Shown here piece by piece: positions 21,464 through 34,400 of a stretch of 64,000 bases of DNA; within the stretch, counting starts at the first letter, position 1; every line of letters starts with the position of its first letter. Both the position numbers and the translations under genes were made by a program. The notes beneath the pieces are model-generated. The model had not been told where the DNA came from. It searched no databases and saw only the letters and a program-made list of their open reading frames with translations. This DNA comes from Ornithodoros turicata. Lineage: Eukaryota > Arthropoda > Arachnida > Ixodida > Argasidae. The stretch covers positions 248,001-312,000 of the forward strand of contig NW_026999353.1 of the NCBI RefSeq assembly GCF_037126465.1, read 5' to 3'.

Positions 21464-21568
21464 CATTTTCACTCCCCGACATTGCTGCCGTCCTCGGCCG
21501 GGATCTAAGCCACGAGCTTGAGCTCAGCAAGCCAACACATCACCGACTGAACTACCGAGGAGGGCTGT
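21464..21568 (-). repeat. tRNA-derived SINE (Ruka-like)
   Basis: On the minus strand it reads CCTCGGTAGTTCAGTCGGTG (box A-like), then GTGGCTTAGATCCCGG (decayed box B) and GCCGAGGACGGCAGC. This layout is familiar from tick tRNA-derived SINEs such as Ruka; the family name is from memory. Confidence 0.6.
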
Positions 21569-22459
21569 GATCTCCTAGAACCTTCCCGTTAGCAGCTGGC
21601 GCTGTGAAAGCAAACATCTGTTGAAAGCGGCCGGTATCTGTCACGAAGAAGAAGCAGAAGGAAGCCGCGCGAGCTCATGCAACAGGACGTGCAGAAGTTG
21701 CTACAGTCCAGTCGTGCATGGACCTCACCGGATGTGGTTCCTTGGGCTCACATAATCCCGCTTCACGTTGCACCTTCTGGAAGGCGAGTGTTATGTTACG
21801 TTAAGAGCTTTGTGTGCAAGCACAGTATACACCGTTCGCAGTTTCGCGAATGTTGGTAACTCCCAAGCAGAAGCCGAGGCGCACTTTATGCATTCATTTT
21901 CCTTTCTTCGAACTATGAGTAAACTAGAGCACCTGGTTAGGGCAGGGGTATCGTTGATATAGATCGAATCTCTGAATGGGAAGACCTAACACTGTAGTGA
22001 GTTTTATGCCTGTTACACCAGCACCAACACTTTTTTGACTATTAATGTAGTATGTGTAACAGTGGATGCTATGCCAGATTCATTCTATGGTATACGATGT
22101 TGTCGAATGTGTTCTTATATTCAGTGTTGCGACTATAATTTCAATACATTTTTATTTTCAATAGTTTTAATTTTTCGTAGGCTACATCAACCGCGGGGGT
22201 CTACAGCTGAACAGCAGCGGCGGACACTGTCGACCCCTCGTAGATGAACAGTTGGAGCTGTGTACCATATCATTGAGAAAATAAAGTAGCTTTTCTGTTC
22301 GGTCTGGACATTCCTCATTGGCCCGTAACGCGTGCGTTTTGTGAAGGCCAGGCACTCGGGTCACCTCGCGCCGTGTTATTCTTTCACCGCTGTGGTTTTG
22401 AGATCACGTTATCAGTGCTGTTTTCAGGGAATATCGCAAGACGGAATGTTTTAGCGTAA

Positions 22460-25400
22460 CGGAATTCAAGTGAAGCGATTGTGTCGTGGCTACTAATTTT
22501 GCTATTCTTAGGAGAAGGCCTAACTCTGACCACGACGGAGGCAACCACTCAGGAAGTTTTCCTTGATACTACGACTGCGATTACTACGACCTTGGTGCCA
22601 ACTAAGACTACCCACACCACGGCTACTACGACCACAGCGCCAATTGAGACTACTACTACGACTACCACCACGACTACAACCACCACGACTACCACCACTA
22701 CGACGACAACGACAACCACGACTACTACTACCACCACCTTGAAACCACGTAAGTGGTTTATATTGTGAATCTTTGATATTGACGACTATCGGTGCAGAAG
22801 TGTTATTTGCACGTTGTGAATTCCGTTCACTTCGTCACTGCAAATCCATAATGTCCTTTCTTGCCCAGCTTTGCCTCATAAATTTCTTGCCTGCGTCAGT
22901 TCAGTCGTTCAGGCAATATTTCACCCACTCGATGATGTCTGTTACTTCATGTTCTTCACCGTCCAAGACATCAATCAACTAAAAAACAAGAATCTCGGTC
23001 TTGCGAGAAGCAAAGTTGGTATCGACATACCGAGCTCGTAAGTGAAGTAGTTCTATCTCTGAAAACCAGCATGCGTCGAGTTAACCTTTAGTGTGCTGAG
23101 AAGTGCGTGCCCTGGTGCATTGGTGGACGTGTTGGTGTTTCAGAAAAGCCAACGGTAATCAGGGCAAACTTGAAAATTCCATCGCAGCGTACTGGCCAAA
23201 GATCAGAGACTTCGCTGTCCTGGACATGGAAGTCCGTCCAAGTGTTTCAACTCATGTCAGTCATGTCCAAGCATTTCTAACAGTAAGCCAGGAGATTCGT
23301 CTTACCCGTTTCGTTCGAAAAATTGTGCTGTCAAATAGGGGAGCTGACGCCGGCCCTGCACAAGGGGGATAAGGCTGCCGTGGTAGTTATCTTCTTTAGA
23401 TTAGAGTGTCACCTTGGAGTCAAGGACGGATTAAGATATGGGGGGGGGGGTGGAGGATCCGAACGTCCCGACATCCCTCTCTTTCTGTCGTTACATAGTT
23501 TCGATTAACCTTGACTGTGCAGCAGCATGCTATGCACGACAGGACCCACTCCCCCGCGCTCAGAAAAATCCTCGATCCTGCTTGTAGTACCTATGTCTTT
23601 TCCTGGCGTGCCCTTATTGTGTCCATGACCGTGAAAACGGTTTCATCGCGGCAGTTGATTCGCGCAGGAAAGTTATCATTGAAACGTAGCACATCACATG
23701 GAACATTGCCTGGAACATGGAACACTTGCCTGTTGTCCCGTTTCGTCCACGTGTTCGTGAACCTTCCATTTTTCTGTAACCGGTCTGTAGCCTAGATCAC
23801 TACGTTCACATAATCCCCTCCACACTCTAACAAAGCAGCCATTCACTCCCGCTGTAGAAGCCCGTACAGACCCTTTCTTCCCTCCGGGCTGTTGACCCAC
23901 AATTCGCATGAACCTTTAAACACGTCACACCTAACCCTTTAAATACCATGCCAATGATGAGAACGGTGCCCAGAAGAACAACAGTCTCTGTTCGAAATAT
24001 CGGCGGCTTCTGTCCTGAGGCAACTCCCTTCCTATGTAATAAACATAGTCCGGTGAACTGTTGTCAGCATGTGGGCCCTTTAATGTCCTATTGGGAATAT
24101 TACGGGGCGTCAAAAGGTGCGTTCTAGTATCCTCCGCGTGATAGTCGACAATCCGTTACTTGATTCCTTTGTCGCGGATCTCTGAAGCTGATACATTGGT
24201 GATTTTACCACAGGATGGAATTTTAAGCGCAGCGTGCCGAATAAGCCAGCATTACACAAACCTAACCATTCGTATACCACTCGCTCATTTCAAACGCCAA
24301 CTGAGTTGAGTGCCCTGCGCGCGCGTTGTCGAAATTGCCACCAATACCAACAATGACAACGTTGTAGTGACTAGGTGTTGACTGATTTCTTTCAGGAAAC
24401 GGACAGACTTTTAAATATCCATATGAGAACAGAACCAACGCCAAGGAGGAACTTTGGCTACGTGCTTCTAGGTGTGGCCATACTCCGGGGAAGCCAACAA
24501 CCAAGCACCCTCATGGCTAACTTCAATCAACTTGTACAGTGAGTAGACTATATGTGTCCGCCGTGAGGGTCCAGGGTGCTGCTTATAGGAATATCTTAGC
24601 GGCAGGCTTCGAAAGGATGGAAATGTTGCGCTGATTACACTTGCACACTTGATGGTTCAACGAAACCGCGTTCAAGTCATACGTACCAACACTCACATAA
24701 ACATACTTTTTCTACCTGGTCGTTGTCCCGAAAGAGCCGCGGGTAAACTCAGTTGCCCGTATTCACCAAGCCACTTAAACCGCTGTTTAATGACGCCGGG
24801 ACTAATCACGTAGTCTCTCCGGGTCTCTCTGGGGTCGGATTCACAAAGAGCTCGTGCGACGGAATCTGTCGTATCTCCGTCGTACGGGAAAGTTACGACG
24901 AGGTGTAGATTCACGAAAGGCGCGCGTCGCAAAATCTTCGCAGCTTACGGCGGAATCCTGCGAGAGCTCCCGAGAAGTCTTACGAAGAAAGATGGCGGCG
25001 TATTTGGCAGCGGTGGATTTGGAGACGGCAAACAAAGACTCCGTAATACGCGCCAACGCATTGCACTTTGCAACAGAACCTTCGAGACCATCCTCGAAGT
25101 GACATTGATGCACTCCTTTGCTTGGTAACCTTCAACAAATGCTTCAACTTTGTGCTCCGTAAAATCGGGTCGCAGGGATTTTTCAAGCATCCCCTATACC
25201 CCCGCTAAGACACCCCCAACACCCCTCCAAATTGTCTGCAAGAAAGGCAAAAGAAGCTTTAAAAGCTGCAAAACTGTGTGCCACACACCGCTTACTGGGA
25301 ATATATTTGCTGTGTCATCGAACGCGTTTCGCCTGTGATTGCATGGCATCCATTATGGCTACCGAAAGATCGAGAGCACGTGCAGCAAAACATTTGGGGA

Positions 25401-28400
25401 CGAACAACTTCGTCTTCTTCGAAGGGGACGACTCTTATTGGTGCGATTACAAATTTTCGTCATAGTTACCATAGCGAAAACATAGTCTCGCACCCTTTGG
25501 CTGTTTCTCTCCGAGGGGACGTGACAGGAAGCGTGCAACTTCCTCTTCCTCGTCAAAGGGGGTACCCTCTCCACTACGATAGTTTTATGAATCGCGCTTA
25601 CGACGCCGTCGTACGCGCGTCGCAGGATACGGCGTCTTAGCGCATCTTAGCGTAAATTACGATCGCGTTTGTGAATCCGACCCCTGAAGCTGAAACGCAC
25701 GCGCACAATACACATTGTCACGAGCTGATTGAGGGGAGGGAGAAAGTAGCTCACAATATGCTCAATTTTGCACGCAGCATCTGCAGACTGCTAACCGTGG
25801 TATCGACATCATGACTACATGGGCTGCTTGACGCTCTACTGTTGAGTTTATATGCCCCTGTGGAGGTTCTAATTTGTCCATACAAATCTGTTGACACAAA
25901 ACACTGCTCGCAATATTTGCTTGTATGCCTCTGCAGGATATTTCTACATGTACTTTTATCGATTAACCAAGTCTGATGTCCTAAAAACATGCTTGCTTTT
26001 TTTTTATCAAAATTTCTCCCAGTCAACATGTACAGCAGCACCATGGATTGATGCCGATAAGCATAACCCGATTACACCAGCAGTAAATTGCGCCGAGAAA
26101 CAAGCTCATAGCGATTTCGAAAACATAGTGCTTTCATAATGACACAGAACGCAATAGTGCTTTCCTAGGGAGCTTGCATCTTTCTGGGCAAGCAAACAAA
26201 GCTTTCAAAGGGATGTAGAGCTTCCTGCATGTGGTGCCTTTTCCAGAGTGAGACCTGAAATATTGTACCTTTTTATTGCACTGAGACGTCCCACATATAA
26301 CACCAGGTACCCTCAGAAGACTACTATTTTGGGACGTCACTCTTAACATCTCAAAGACGAGCAACGTGCTCGATATTTATGCTTTCACATCCTGGGCAAC
26401 ATGTAACATACTCCGCTGTATAGCTGTAAAGTACATGGAGGTATAACTGCTCCATGCGACCACCCCCTTCTCCCTCGCTCTTGTGACCTCCGTTTACACG
26501 ACTGGTGCATTTTTAACAGGACACACTTAACAGTAAACGAGGAAAACAAAGATCTTTCACAAGTACCGTTGATCGCTATAGTGTGCAATAAATCGTTAAA
26601 TGTATCAATCAGAACCAGCAACGGCAGCACAGCAAACACTATTGTTAATGATGCATAACAGAGGCACGAGGTGTTGTATTTAAGGAACCACGCATAATCA
26701 GCGCCGCTTTTGTTGCTGGAGGTAACAGCTGTTTGTGCGCGACTTCCTGTCAGCTTTGGATCGGAAAGCGACTTGTGTGTAGCTGCCAATGTTGACATCA
26801 CTAACGTGGACGATATCGGTTCTAAATTTGCAGAGCGGATTTCAAAATTCCGCTCCATACCGATAGTTAACTTTTTTGGCGGGGAGTTTATTGCCTCACT
26901 TACTTCGCTCACGGGTCTATCACAACGTTGTTTTAACTTAATTTCTGCAATTTCGACTTGAAAAGTAGGCAACAGTATCTAGCAAAAACTATTTTGGGTT
27001 TTTCCTCGAAATGCTCAGTTACAGCTGCTCCGTGCTAGACCGGCTTTAAACTACCCCCCCCCCCCCTTAGTTTAAATCAGTCCTATGCGAATACATGAGA
27101 GTTCGACCATTACTAGACCGCCGAGTTTACGCCGTGTGAACGGCGAAAAAAATGACATTGAGGGCAGGTATTCATTGGAGTGCAGCAACATTCGCCTTAC
27201 GAACGCTTCTAGTCTACAGGTAAGTCTAAACTTACCTGTAATTCGCCTAAAAATTTCCGGCGAAGCATAGATTAGGCCTATGCACTGTGCACACAAACTC
27301 TATGGAGGCCGCCAAGGGCCTCACGGCAGTCGGCTTAGAACAGCGGGGTGGTGATTGGTGGTTTGCGGACGAAGTTCTAAGACGTCACTAAACCAGTGAC
27401 TCAGTGGGACTGCTGAATACGGGAAAGTAAATTCATTCTTCCCAGACAATAAACCGCATCGTCTGCGTGTCATCAGACGCCAGACAATGATGGATAGCGT
27501 GGCAAAAACAATCTGAAATGGCGTGCTCACCCTGCGGCTTCCTAGTATCTGGTATCATATCAACGTTCATCACAACGTTCTTTTTGCTTAATTTCTGCAA
27601 TTTCGGTTTGAAAAGTAGGCAACAGTATCTAGCAAAAACTATTTTGGGTTTTTCTCGAAATGCTCATATACAGCTGCTCCGCGCTAGACCGGCTTGAAAC
27701 TACCCCAACCCTTAGTTTAAATCAGTCCAATGCGAATACATGACCGCCGGGTTTACGCCGTGTGAACGGCGAACATAATGAGACATTGAGGGCAAATATT
27801 GATTGGAGTGCAACAACATCCGCCTTACGAACGCTTCTAGCAGCTTTACAAGTCTAAACTTACCTGTAATTTGCCGAAAAATTTCCGGCGAAGCGTAGAT
27901 TAGGCCATGGAGGCTGCCAAGGGCCTCACGGCAGTCGGCTTTGAACAGCAGGGTGGTGATTGGTGGTTTGCGGACGAAGCTCTCACGCGATCAATTTAAA
28001 GCAGACGTGACCAGACGTCACTAAACCAGTGACTAAGTGGGACTGCTGAATACGGGAAAGTAAATTCATTCTTCCCGGACAATAAACCGCATCGTGTGCG
28101 TGTCATCAGTCGCCAGACAATGATGGATAGCGTGGCAAAACCAATCTGACATGGCGCGCTCACCCTGCGATTTCCTAGTATCTCGTACCATATCCACCAC
28201 CACACACTAACAGTCGCGACTTCGCTCGAATTTCCAGCTACCGATCATTTTTACTATGTATCCTAACGTATGCATTGCATTGTCGTGGTCATCACGGTGG
28301 TCCAGGTTCGTACTGTGCGTGTGTGGACAAACATTACTGCTCGGTTGCTGCTATTGAATGGAATAGGCTCCCTAGTGCGCTGAAATGAATGTCTCGTAAG

Positions 28401-31400
28401 TCTTGTGTCGATGTCTACTAGCTAGAGAATATGCGGTATGGGCTTCTGGCTGCTTCTCATGATAGAACTTTCTGTTTACAGAGTAATTAAGCCAGACGCA
28501 TTGGTGTACCGAACAACTCTTAGTGGTAATATAACGGACCCAAACGTATGCATGGCTACAGGACCGTCACCCTGGCAGGGACCTGGCATGCCGTCTATGC
28601 AGTCATCATTCGTAAGCAAAGTTGTCTAATGTTTGGAAACGGAACAATCCGTCGCAAGGGTACTATTGTACGATGGAAATAGTGCCACTCGCAATATGAC
28701 ATTGGCGCGGTTTCACAACGTTTAGCTTCGAACTAAGGTCAAGGGTAGCTAAAGACTGAAATTAACACTTTAATTACTTTTAGCAACATAGTCAGATATG
28801 TGCTGAGTGTTTTAGTGATAATAACTACTCTTCGTGAAGTAAAGTTGAAGGTTACAATCAAGTTCAGGGACTGCTGATCTCGGTTGAAATGTTAATCTGT
28901 GTTGGTGAAACCGGGGTACAGTAAAATATACAGTCGCAGACCCAGACCAGAACTCTGGCAGGTTGACCGACCTTGTACGGGAGAACATTTATAGCAATTG
29001 CGTCGTCTACTTGATAGATAAATGCGCGTGGGAAACTTGCACAGGAAACTGGAACGATTCCCCAGTCAACTGACGGAGACTCTGTCATTGCTGCAAACAA
29101 CTGTTTCTATGAGTGGAGCATACAGCCGTGCACAGCTGGACAGAACAGTTGTGACGAGCAGGTTAGTACGCGTCGTGGGCCAACTTCACAGGTAACTGTG
29201 CCGACATGCGTCCGGAAGGTCTGCAGTTAAACCGGCGAGAGCACATCCGCCAGAAGAATTCATTCCCACGACTTCAACCAAACGAGCGAACCAGCCGTGC
29301 CATTTGGTCTTTCGGCAAAGATCGAGGCGCGTTCCAAGCTCGACAGATGACGTCGATAAGATGATACCTGGCCACGCAAGTAGTAATAGTATGTTGGGAG
29401 AGAAACCGGATGAGAGTACGTTCTATGGGTGTCTGGTTGGAACCCCACAGCGCATGGGACACCGTCGCGTATTTTTCGCTACGCGGCGCGTGTGCGGAGG
29501 GTTGTCCGCGCGCTTATCGGCGAGGGGAGGGCTGCGTGCGCGCTTCCCCGCTCACATTTTTCAGCCTGGGTCGACTTCTTTCATCATTTTTCAATCTGTG
29601 CCGACAATCAATTTTTTTCCAGGCTACAATAGGGGTGTGGTGCTACATGCTATATTCTTTTTAATCAATATCTTAAAAAATTTTAAGAAAGAGTGTACAG
29701 TTTTGACTTTGAAAATTTAAACAAGAATCTTTGGTGGTGTAGTTTGCATTTTGTTTCATTATGAGCTAAAATCTTCTAAAATTAAAGTATGTCCTTCTCA
29801 TTTGTAGTGCCTCATGTGCCGCGACATAATGAATAGACATAATGGTTTTTCAGTATGGCTACTGTAAAAACCTCTGGTACATTCTGTGAATTGGATCTAC
29901 GTTTATGTGTGCTGCTTTGGTTAAGTTTGCAAAAGGGATATTTACTTATTTATAATTAATAATAATTAGAATTATAATTACATTCATTTAATTATAATAT
30001 CTTATACATAGTGCTCATCTTCATTGGTTAAACATTTCTGATGACAGTTGTGTGATTTGATTCTCCCAAAATTTATGTGCCGCATGTTATGATGATTAGA
30101 ATTGTAGACTGCGCATCATTTGATAATATATTCCTTTCAATATAGTATTGTCAACTGTCCAATCGTTTGAGCAAATATATACACTGTGCAATTTAATTCA
30201 TAAAATAAGCTTTTGCAAAACATTAGTGATCCTCGATTGATGTAACATGCTTGTAAATTTCTATTAGCGATTCTTCTACAATTCTTTCCTTTGGGTGTTG
30301 GTGTTGTATAGAGCTTAGTCGTGTAAAATCTCTTTAATTGCCAGCGCTGATTCCATGCGAAGATCCTTGTACATAGTGTGGAATAAACGTCCCCTTAGCA
30401 ATCTTCAATCTAATCATAAGCTGTTTTCGTTGCGATGTGTAGAATACATTACAATGATGACAAAGAATACAATTATTATTTCAATTATACACTCGTTATA
30501 CACAAGTTTTCGTTTGTTGTCTTGATTGATGAATTCCAAAGACATCAAATAGTTTATTTATTGGGCGCCTGGAACCAGTGTTGATTAATGCAGGTGATAT
30601 GTTGTCGCAGTGTTTGTATTGCTCCAACAACTTGCACTTGTCGCGATGAACTCACACAGTCTCTTATTGATGTTTCCTTTCTTTGTGTGAAGATTCTTGA
30701 ATGGCGTACAAGATACTACTTGATTAAAATCGTCCGGTGGTCCACCGCAATTGATATGTTTGTTGAGTTTCAATAAGTGATGATACATCAGACCTTGCAC
30801 AACAATATTGAACTTCTGTTCATTCGATGTCATTGACTAGTAGAATAAAATAAATGTGTAGAGGCTCTAGGTGGAATATATCACTTGATATGATTTTTTA
30901 TGTACTTTCCATTTCAACCGTTAGGTGTAATTTCAACAAATCCGTAATGAATCTTGCGATATATACTGCTTGTATATGATAATTTGATCTGATTGCTTTC
31001 TTGATTAATGCAATGCCCATTGCAATGATTATAATTACGTTTGGTCTACTGTATTTCAAATCTTCGTTAGCAAACCTCAAAAACTCCACCATTACCAGTG
31101 GTCCTTCCGATGTTGACGTGCAAATATTTTTATAACTATTGTAGATTCGGCATACAAGTTCTCACATCTTGAATTCCATAATTTGCACCATATCTCCGAA
31201 TACGACCATGTCTACGACATATCGAAATGCACGGAATTGAATCGTTTCGAGGCTCCTCCTTTCGTAGCAGCTTTTTATCAGGTCCTTACATGACCTATGG
31301 TAACGAATACAAAATCCATCCATCTCTTTGTATAGCAATTGTCTGTTCTGTTTTGTAGTGTGCCTCGACACCTCATATCGGTGCTAATTTTATTTATTAA

Positions 31401-34400
31401 AAATTCATTATGTTTCGCGTTTAGAAAGTTCCACCTGTCGTGAGAATTATGAAAGTCAATTTACAAAAAAAAGGTGGTGAGTAAGAAAAACGTGTGCTTT
31501 CAATGATTCTACGTACAAGACCACGCTAGCAACCTCCCTTCACTAACTTGACTCGCATGAGCGAGTTTATGGTTTTCAACTACACATTGTGTACCAAGAC
31601 CATTGTAGAATTCCCCTACTCCCTGCGGGCGTGTATGGCAACTTTATGGCTGGCGGATTCGCCCTCTCACTTCGAATCCACTAGTGGGTCCTGAATGAAA
31701 AAGACTTCTTTCTGTGATGTATTTGCGGGCGTGGTCAGAAAGTGTTTCCCTAAATTAATTATTGTTTTGAGTTTGCTTCAGATGACTGCTCGATTGATAG
31801 CAATAAAATATTCTACTAATTGGGAAATTATTTTTAAGTTGTATGCGTTGATTTTCGTTGTAGCAAACACATTAATTTGCATTTGCTTCTGCGTGTAGAA
31901 GTTATTATTGCAAAGTGCTCATGAAACGATGTAATTAAATTTGATTCTAGTTTTCGAATGAGAATTGTTTCTATCGTTGAATAAATTTGACTTTCTCTTT
32001 TTGCTTTAGATATTCACTCGATTGATATTTTGTGTGTTGAGAATAATATATGCGTAATAGTTGCGTCATCTTAAACTATTTATCCTTTGTGTACCTTCTG
32101 TTTACATGTTGGGTTTTGGCTCTCTCTTAGCTGTTGATCTTGTTTCAATAATATTTTCCGTTGACAGACGCGCCGTTTAGAGTGTTCATCCGTGCATGTT
32201 TATCGTTTTGATATATTCTTTTTTGAATTATGAATCCTTTGTGTACCTCTCGTTTACGTGATGGGTTTTGGTTCTCTATTAGCTGATGATCGTTTTGTTT
32301 CTCATTATTGCCGTATGTCTATGCTGTTTACTTAATAAGAAATTGATTGTGTAATGTTGGAATAATCAACTTATCTTCCCTATTGCACTCGAAAATGTTC
32401 ATAACTGTCACAAAACAGGTGTACGCCTCCCGTCTTCAACAAATCAGGGCAGATATTATTAGAGCTGGTTGTTATTAGAGCTGGTTATTAGAGCGTGCTA
32501 TGCAGTGAAGTTAATTTTTAAATATATTTTCTGTGTTGGATTCATAAAACAAAGTAAGGTTTGTAGTGTCTCTTAGACCTCATACAATTCTCATTCTAAG
32601 TCACGAGGATGATTTTATGATAGTTCTGCTTCTCTGCTGTTTTGATTAACAATATCTTCTTTGGTTAAATATAGTGTTTTATTTCCTCTTGTGTTCGTGT
32701 CATTCGTGTCCCATGGTCTTCCAGGTTCTCTGCTGTCCACAATTAACTACACACATCTATCGACACTTGGAATTAAAGCTCCACTATGGTGGTCACGGAT
32801 AATAATCATATTGTAATCATATTGGTTAAAAATATATTCTATGACTAAATGTGTCATAATGGAATATTAGCTGTTGTGCATGAAGTTATGTACGTCTGAC
32901 AGAACTTTCTAACTCCGCTAGGATGCTCATGCTAGACTTTTTATAATAAAACTTTTAATTTTACTCTAATCGTATTGATTACAAATATATTCTTTGATTA
33001 AAATGTGCTACTCCTTCTGCTTAATTGAAAACTTGCGTGATTATCACTAATAAAAAATTGTGATACCCCTTCAATGCTATTGCATCAGATTTTTGGCTAA
33101 GTTTTTCTCCATCACTCAGTCATAACATAATTCCTGACACTAATAACTTTAATAAATATATTTTCACTTGTACTTTTGTGTATGGCTATCCTTTGCATGT
33201 AAGCTGCTCACCACACACCTATTGTTGCCGGAAAAATAATTGCGATTGAAGTCTGCACAGATTGAAAAATGATGAAAGAAGTCGGCCCAGACTAAAAATG
33301 TGAGCGGGTAAGCGCGCACGCAGCCCTCCGGCCACGCTCCGCCCACCGGTAAGAGCCTCCACCCGAGCGCCGCCTGCCGCGCGCAGGGAAAAATACGCGA
33401 CGGTGTCCCATGCGCTGTGGGGTTTGAACCAGACACCCATAGAACGTACTCTCGTCCGGTTTCTCTCCCAACATAATATTACTACTTACGCACGCGCGCT
33501 AGATTTTGCCCCATCTTTCCCAACTGTGGTACTGCGGTTCAGCTTACGGCAAAAGAAGGGCAACTGTCGCGAGTTTTGCTGAACGAGGTGTTCATTCGCT
33601 CTTAGCTAAGCAAGATGTGTGCTCACCCCATGCATATAAGTGTTCATGTTGAAGCTACCATTACTCTTCTTGCAGGTTGAGTCGCTGTCATTCAGGCATA
33701 TGACTGGGTTCCAACCGCTGCCTTTGAAAACCGCGGAATTGCTCTCTTTTAGCGCTGCGGCCCTTATAACTGCCTACACGGATGGTTATAGACCACTCAC
33801 AGCTCCATGCCGGAGTGTCACCCAGGCAAATCCAAACGAATTGGTAAGCCGAGACTGACTGTCATGCTTGGCAAGAACGACACACAGAATACAGAATCCT
33901 CACTTCGGTTGTGTCGTTTTTGTTCCGTGTCGCTAGGTCTTTTCCCCTGTAATCGTTATCCCAGTCAGTCTGCGCCCTATGTCGCCTTCTAAAGGAAAGG
34001 AGACACTTTCCCCAGTGGCCAAAAGGATAGCGTCACCAGTCAGGCTTTTAGTGACAGGTGTCCTCGTTGAAAATGAGGAATACTAGATGCAGCATTGTTC
34101 TATGGGGAAACGGGAAGCACCCAACGTCTTCCGGAAAAAGGCAGTTTGGGAAACAGACAGCGAATGACACACTCCACAGCCACTGGCCATGGCCGCTGGC
34201 ACAACGCTGTGTTGGACCCAGGCGCGGGTCAAACGAGCGGGAAAGTCTTGACCCACATATCTGCCGGTTTTTGCAAGTGACCGTAGTGTAGTAGTATGCT
34301 GCCCAGTGGTGGTCCCCCTACAACAAAAAAAAATAATTGAAGAGAACGGTCTGCCCCTGGTAGTATCCAATTGTTTCTAAGTATCCAAGTATTTGCGCGT

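Larger units (their letters stand above)
29379..33486. mobile_element. 4.1-kb AT-rich element with ~275-bp terminal inverted repeats
   Basis: Both ends start AGTAGTAATA and continue as GC-rich inverted repeats (29379 to about 29650, and about 33215 to 33486) sharing blocks such as GTTGGGAGAGAAACCGGA, CCCACAGCGCATGGGACACC and TTCATCATTTTTCAATCTGT. Flanks are CACGCA (29373-29378) and TACGCA (33487-33492), a 6-bp target duplication with one change. Interior 29650-33200 is strikingly AT-rich compared with everything around it and carries small decayed ORFs, mainly on the minus strand. AGT-type ends with a 6-bp duplication recall Maverick/Polinton elements, but no polymerase, integrase or capsid gene is visible, so it would be a deleted or unrelated element. 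It lies in intron 5 of the secreted gene, about 190 bp before the next exon. Confidence 0.75.

Noticed and set aside
22549..22737. Poly-valine ORF on the minus strand
   Set aside because: Antisense shadow of the threonine-repeat exon.
24396..24471. Shorter version of the fourth exon of the secreted gene ending at GTGTGG
   Set aside because: It would splice from the first exon and skip two good exons; the longer form has a better donor (GTGAGT) and all phases agree.
29379..33486. Calling the AT-rich element an integrated large DNA virus fragment or a proven Maverick
   Set aside because: No polymerase, integrase, capsid or packaging gene is readable; only end structure and one unknown ORF family are seen.
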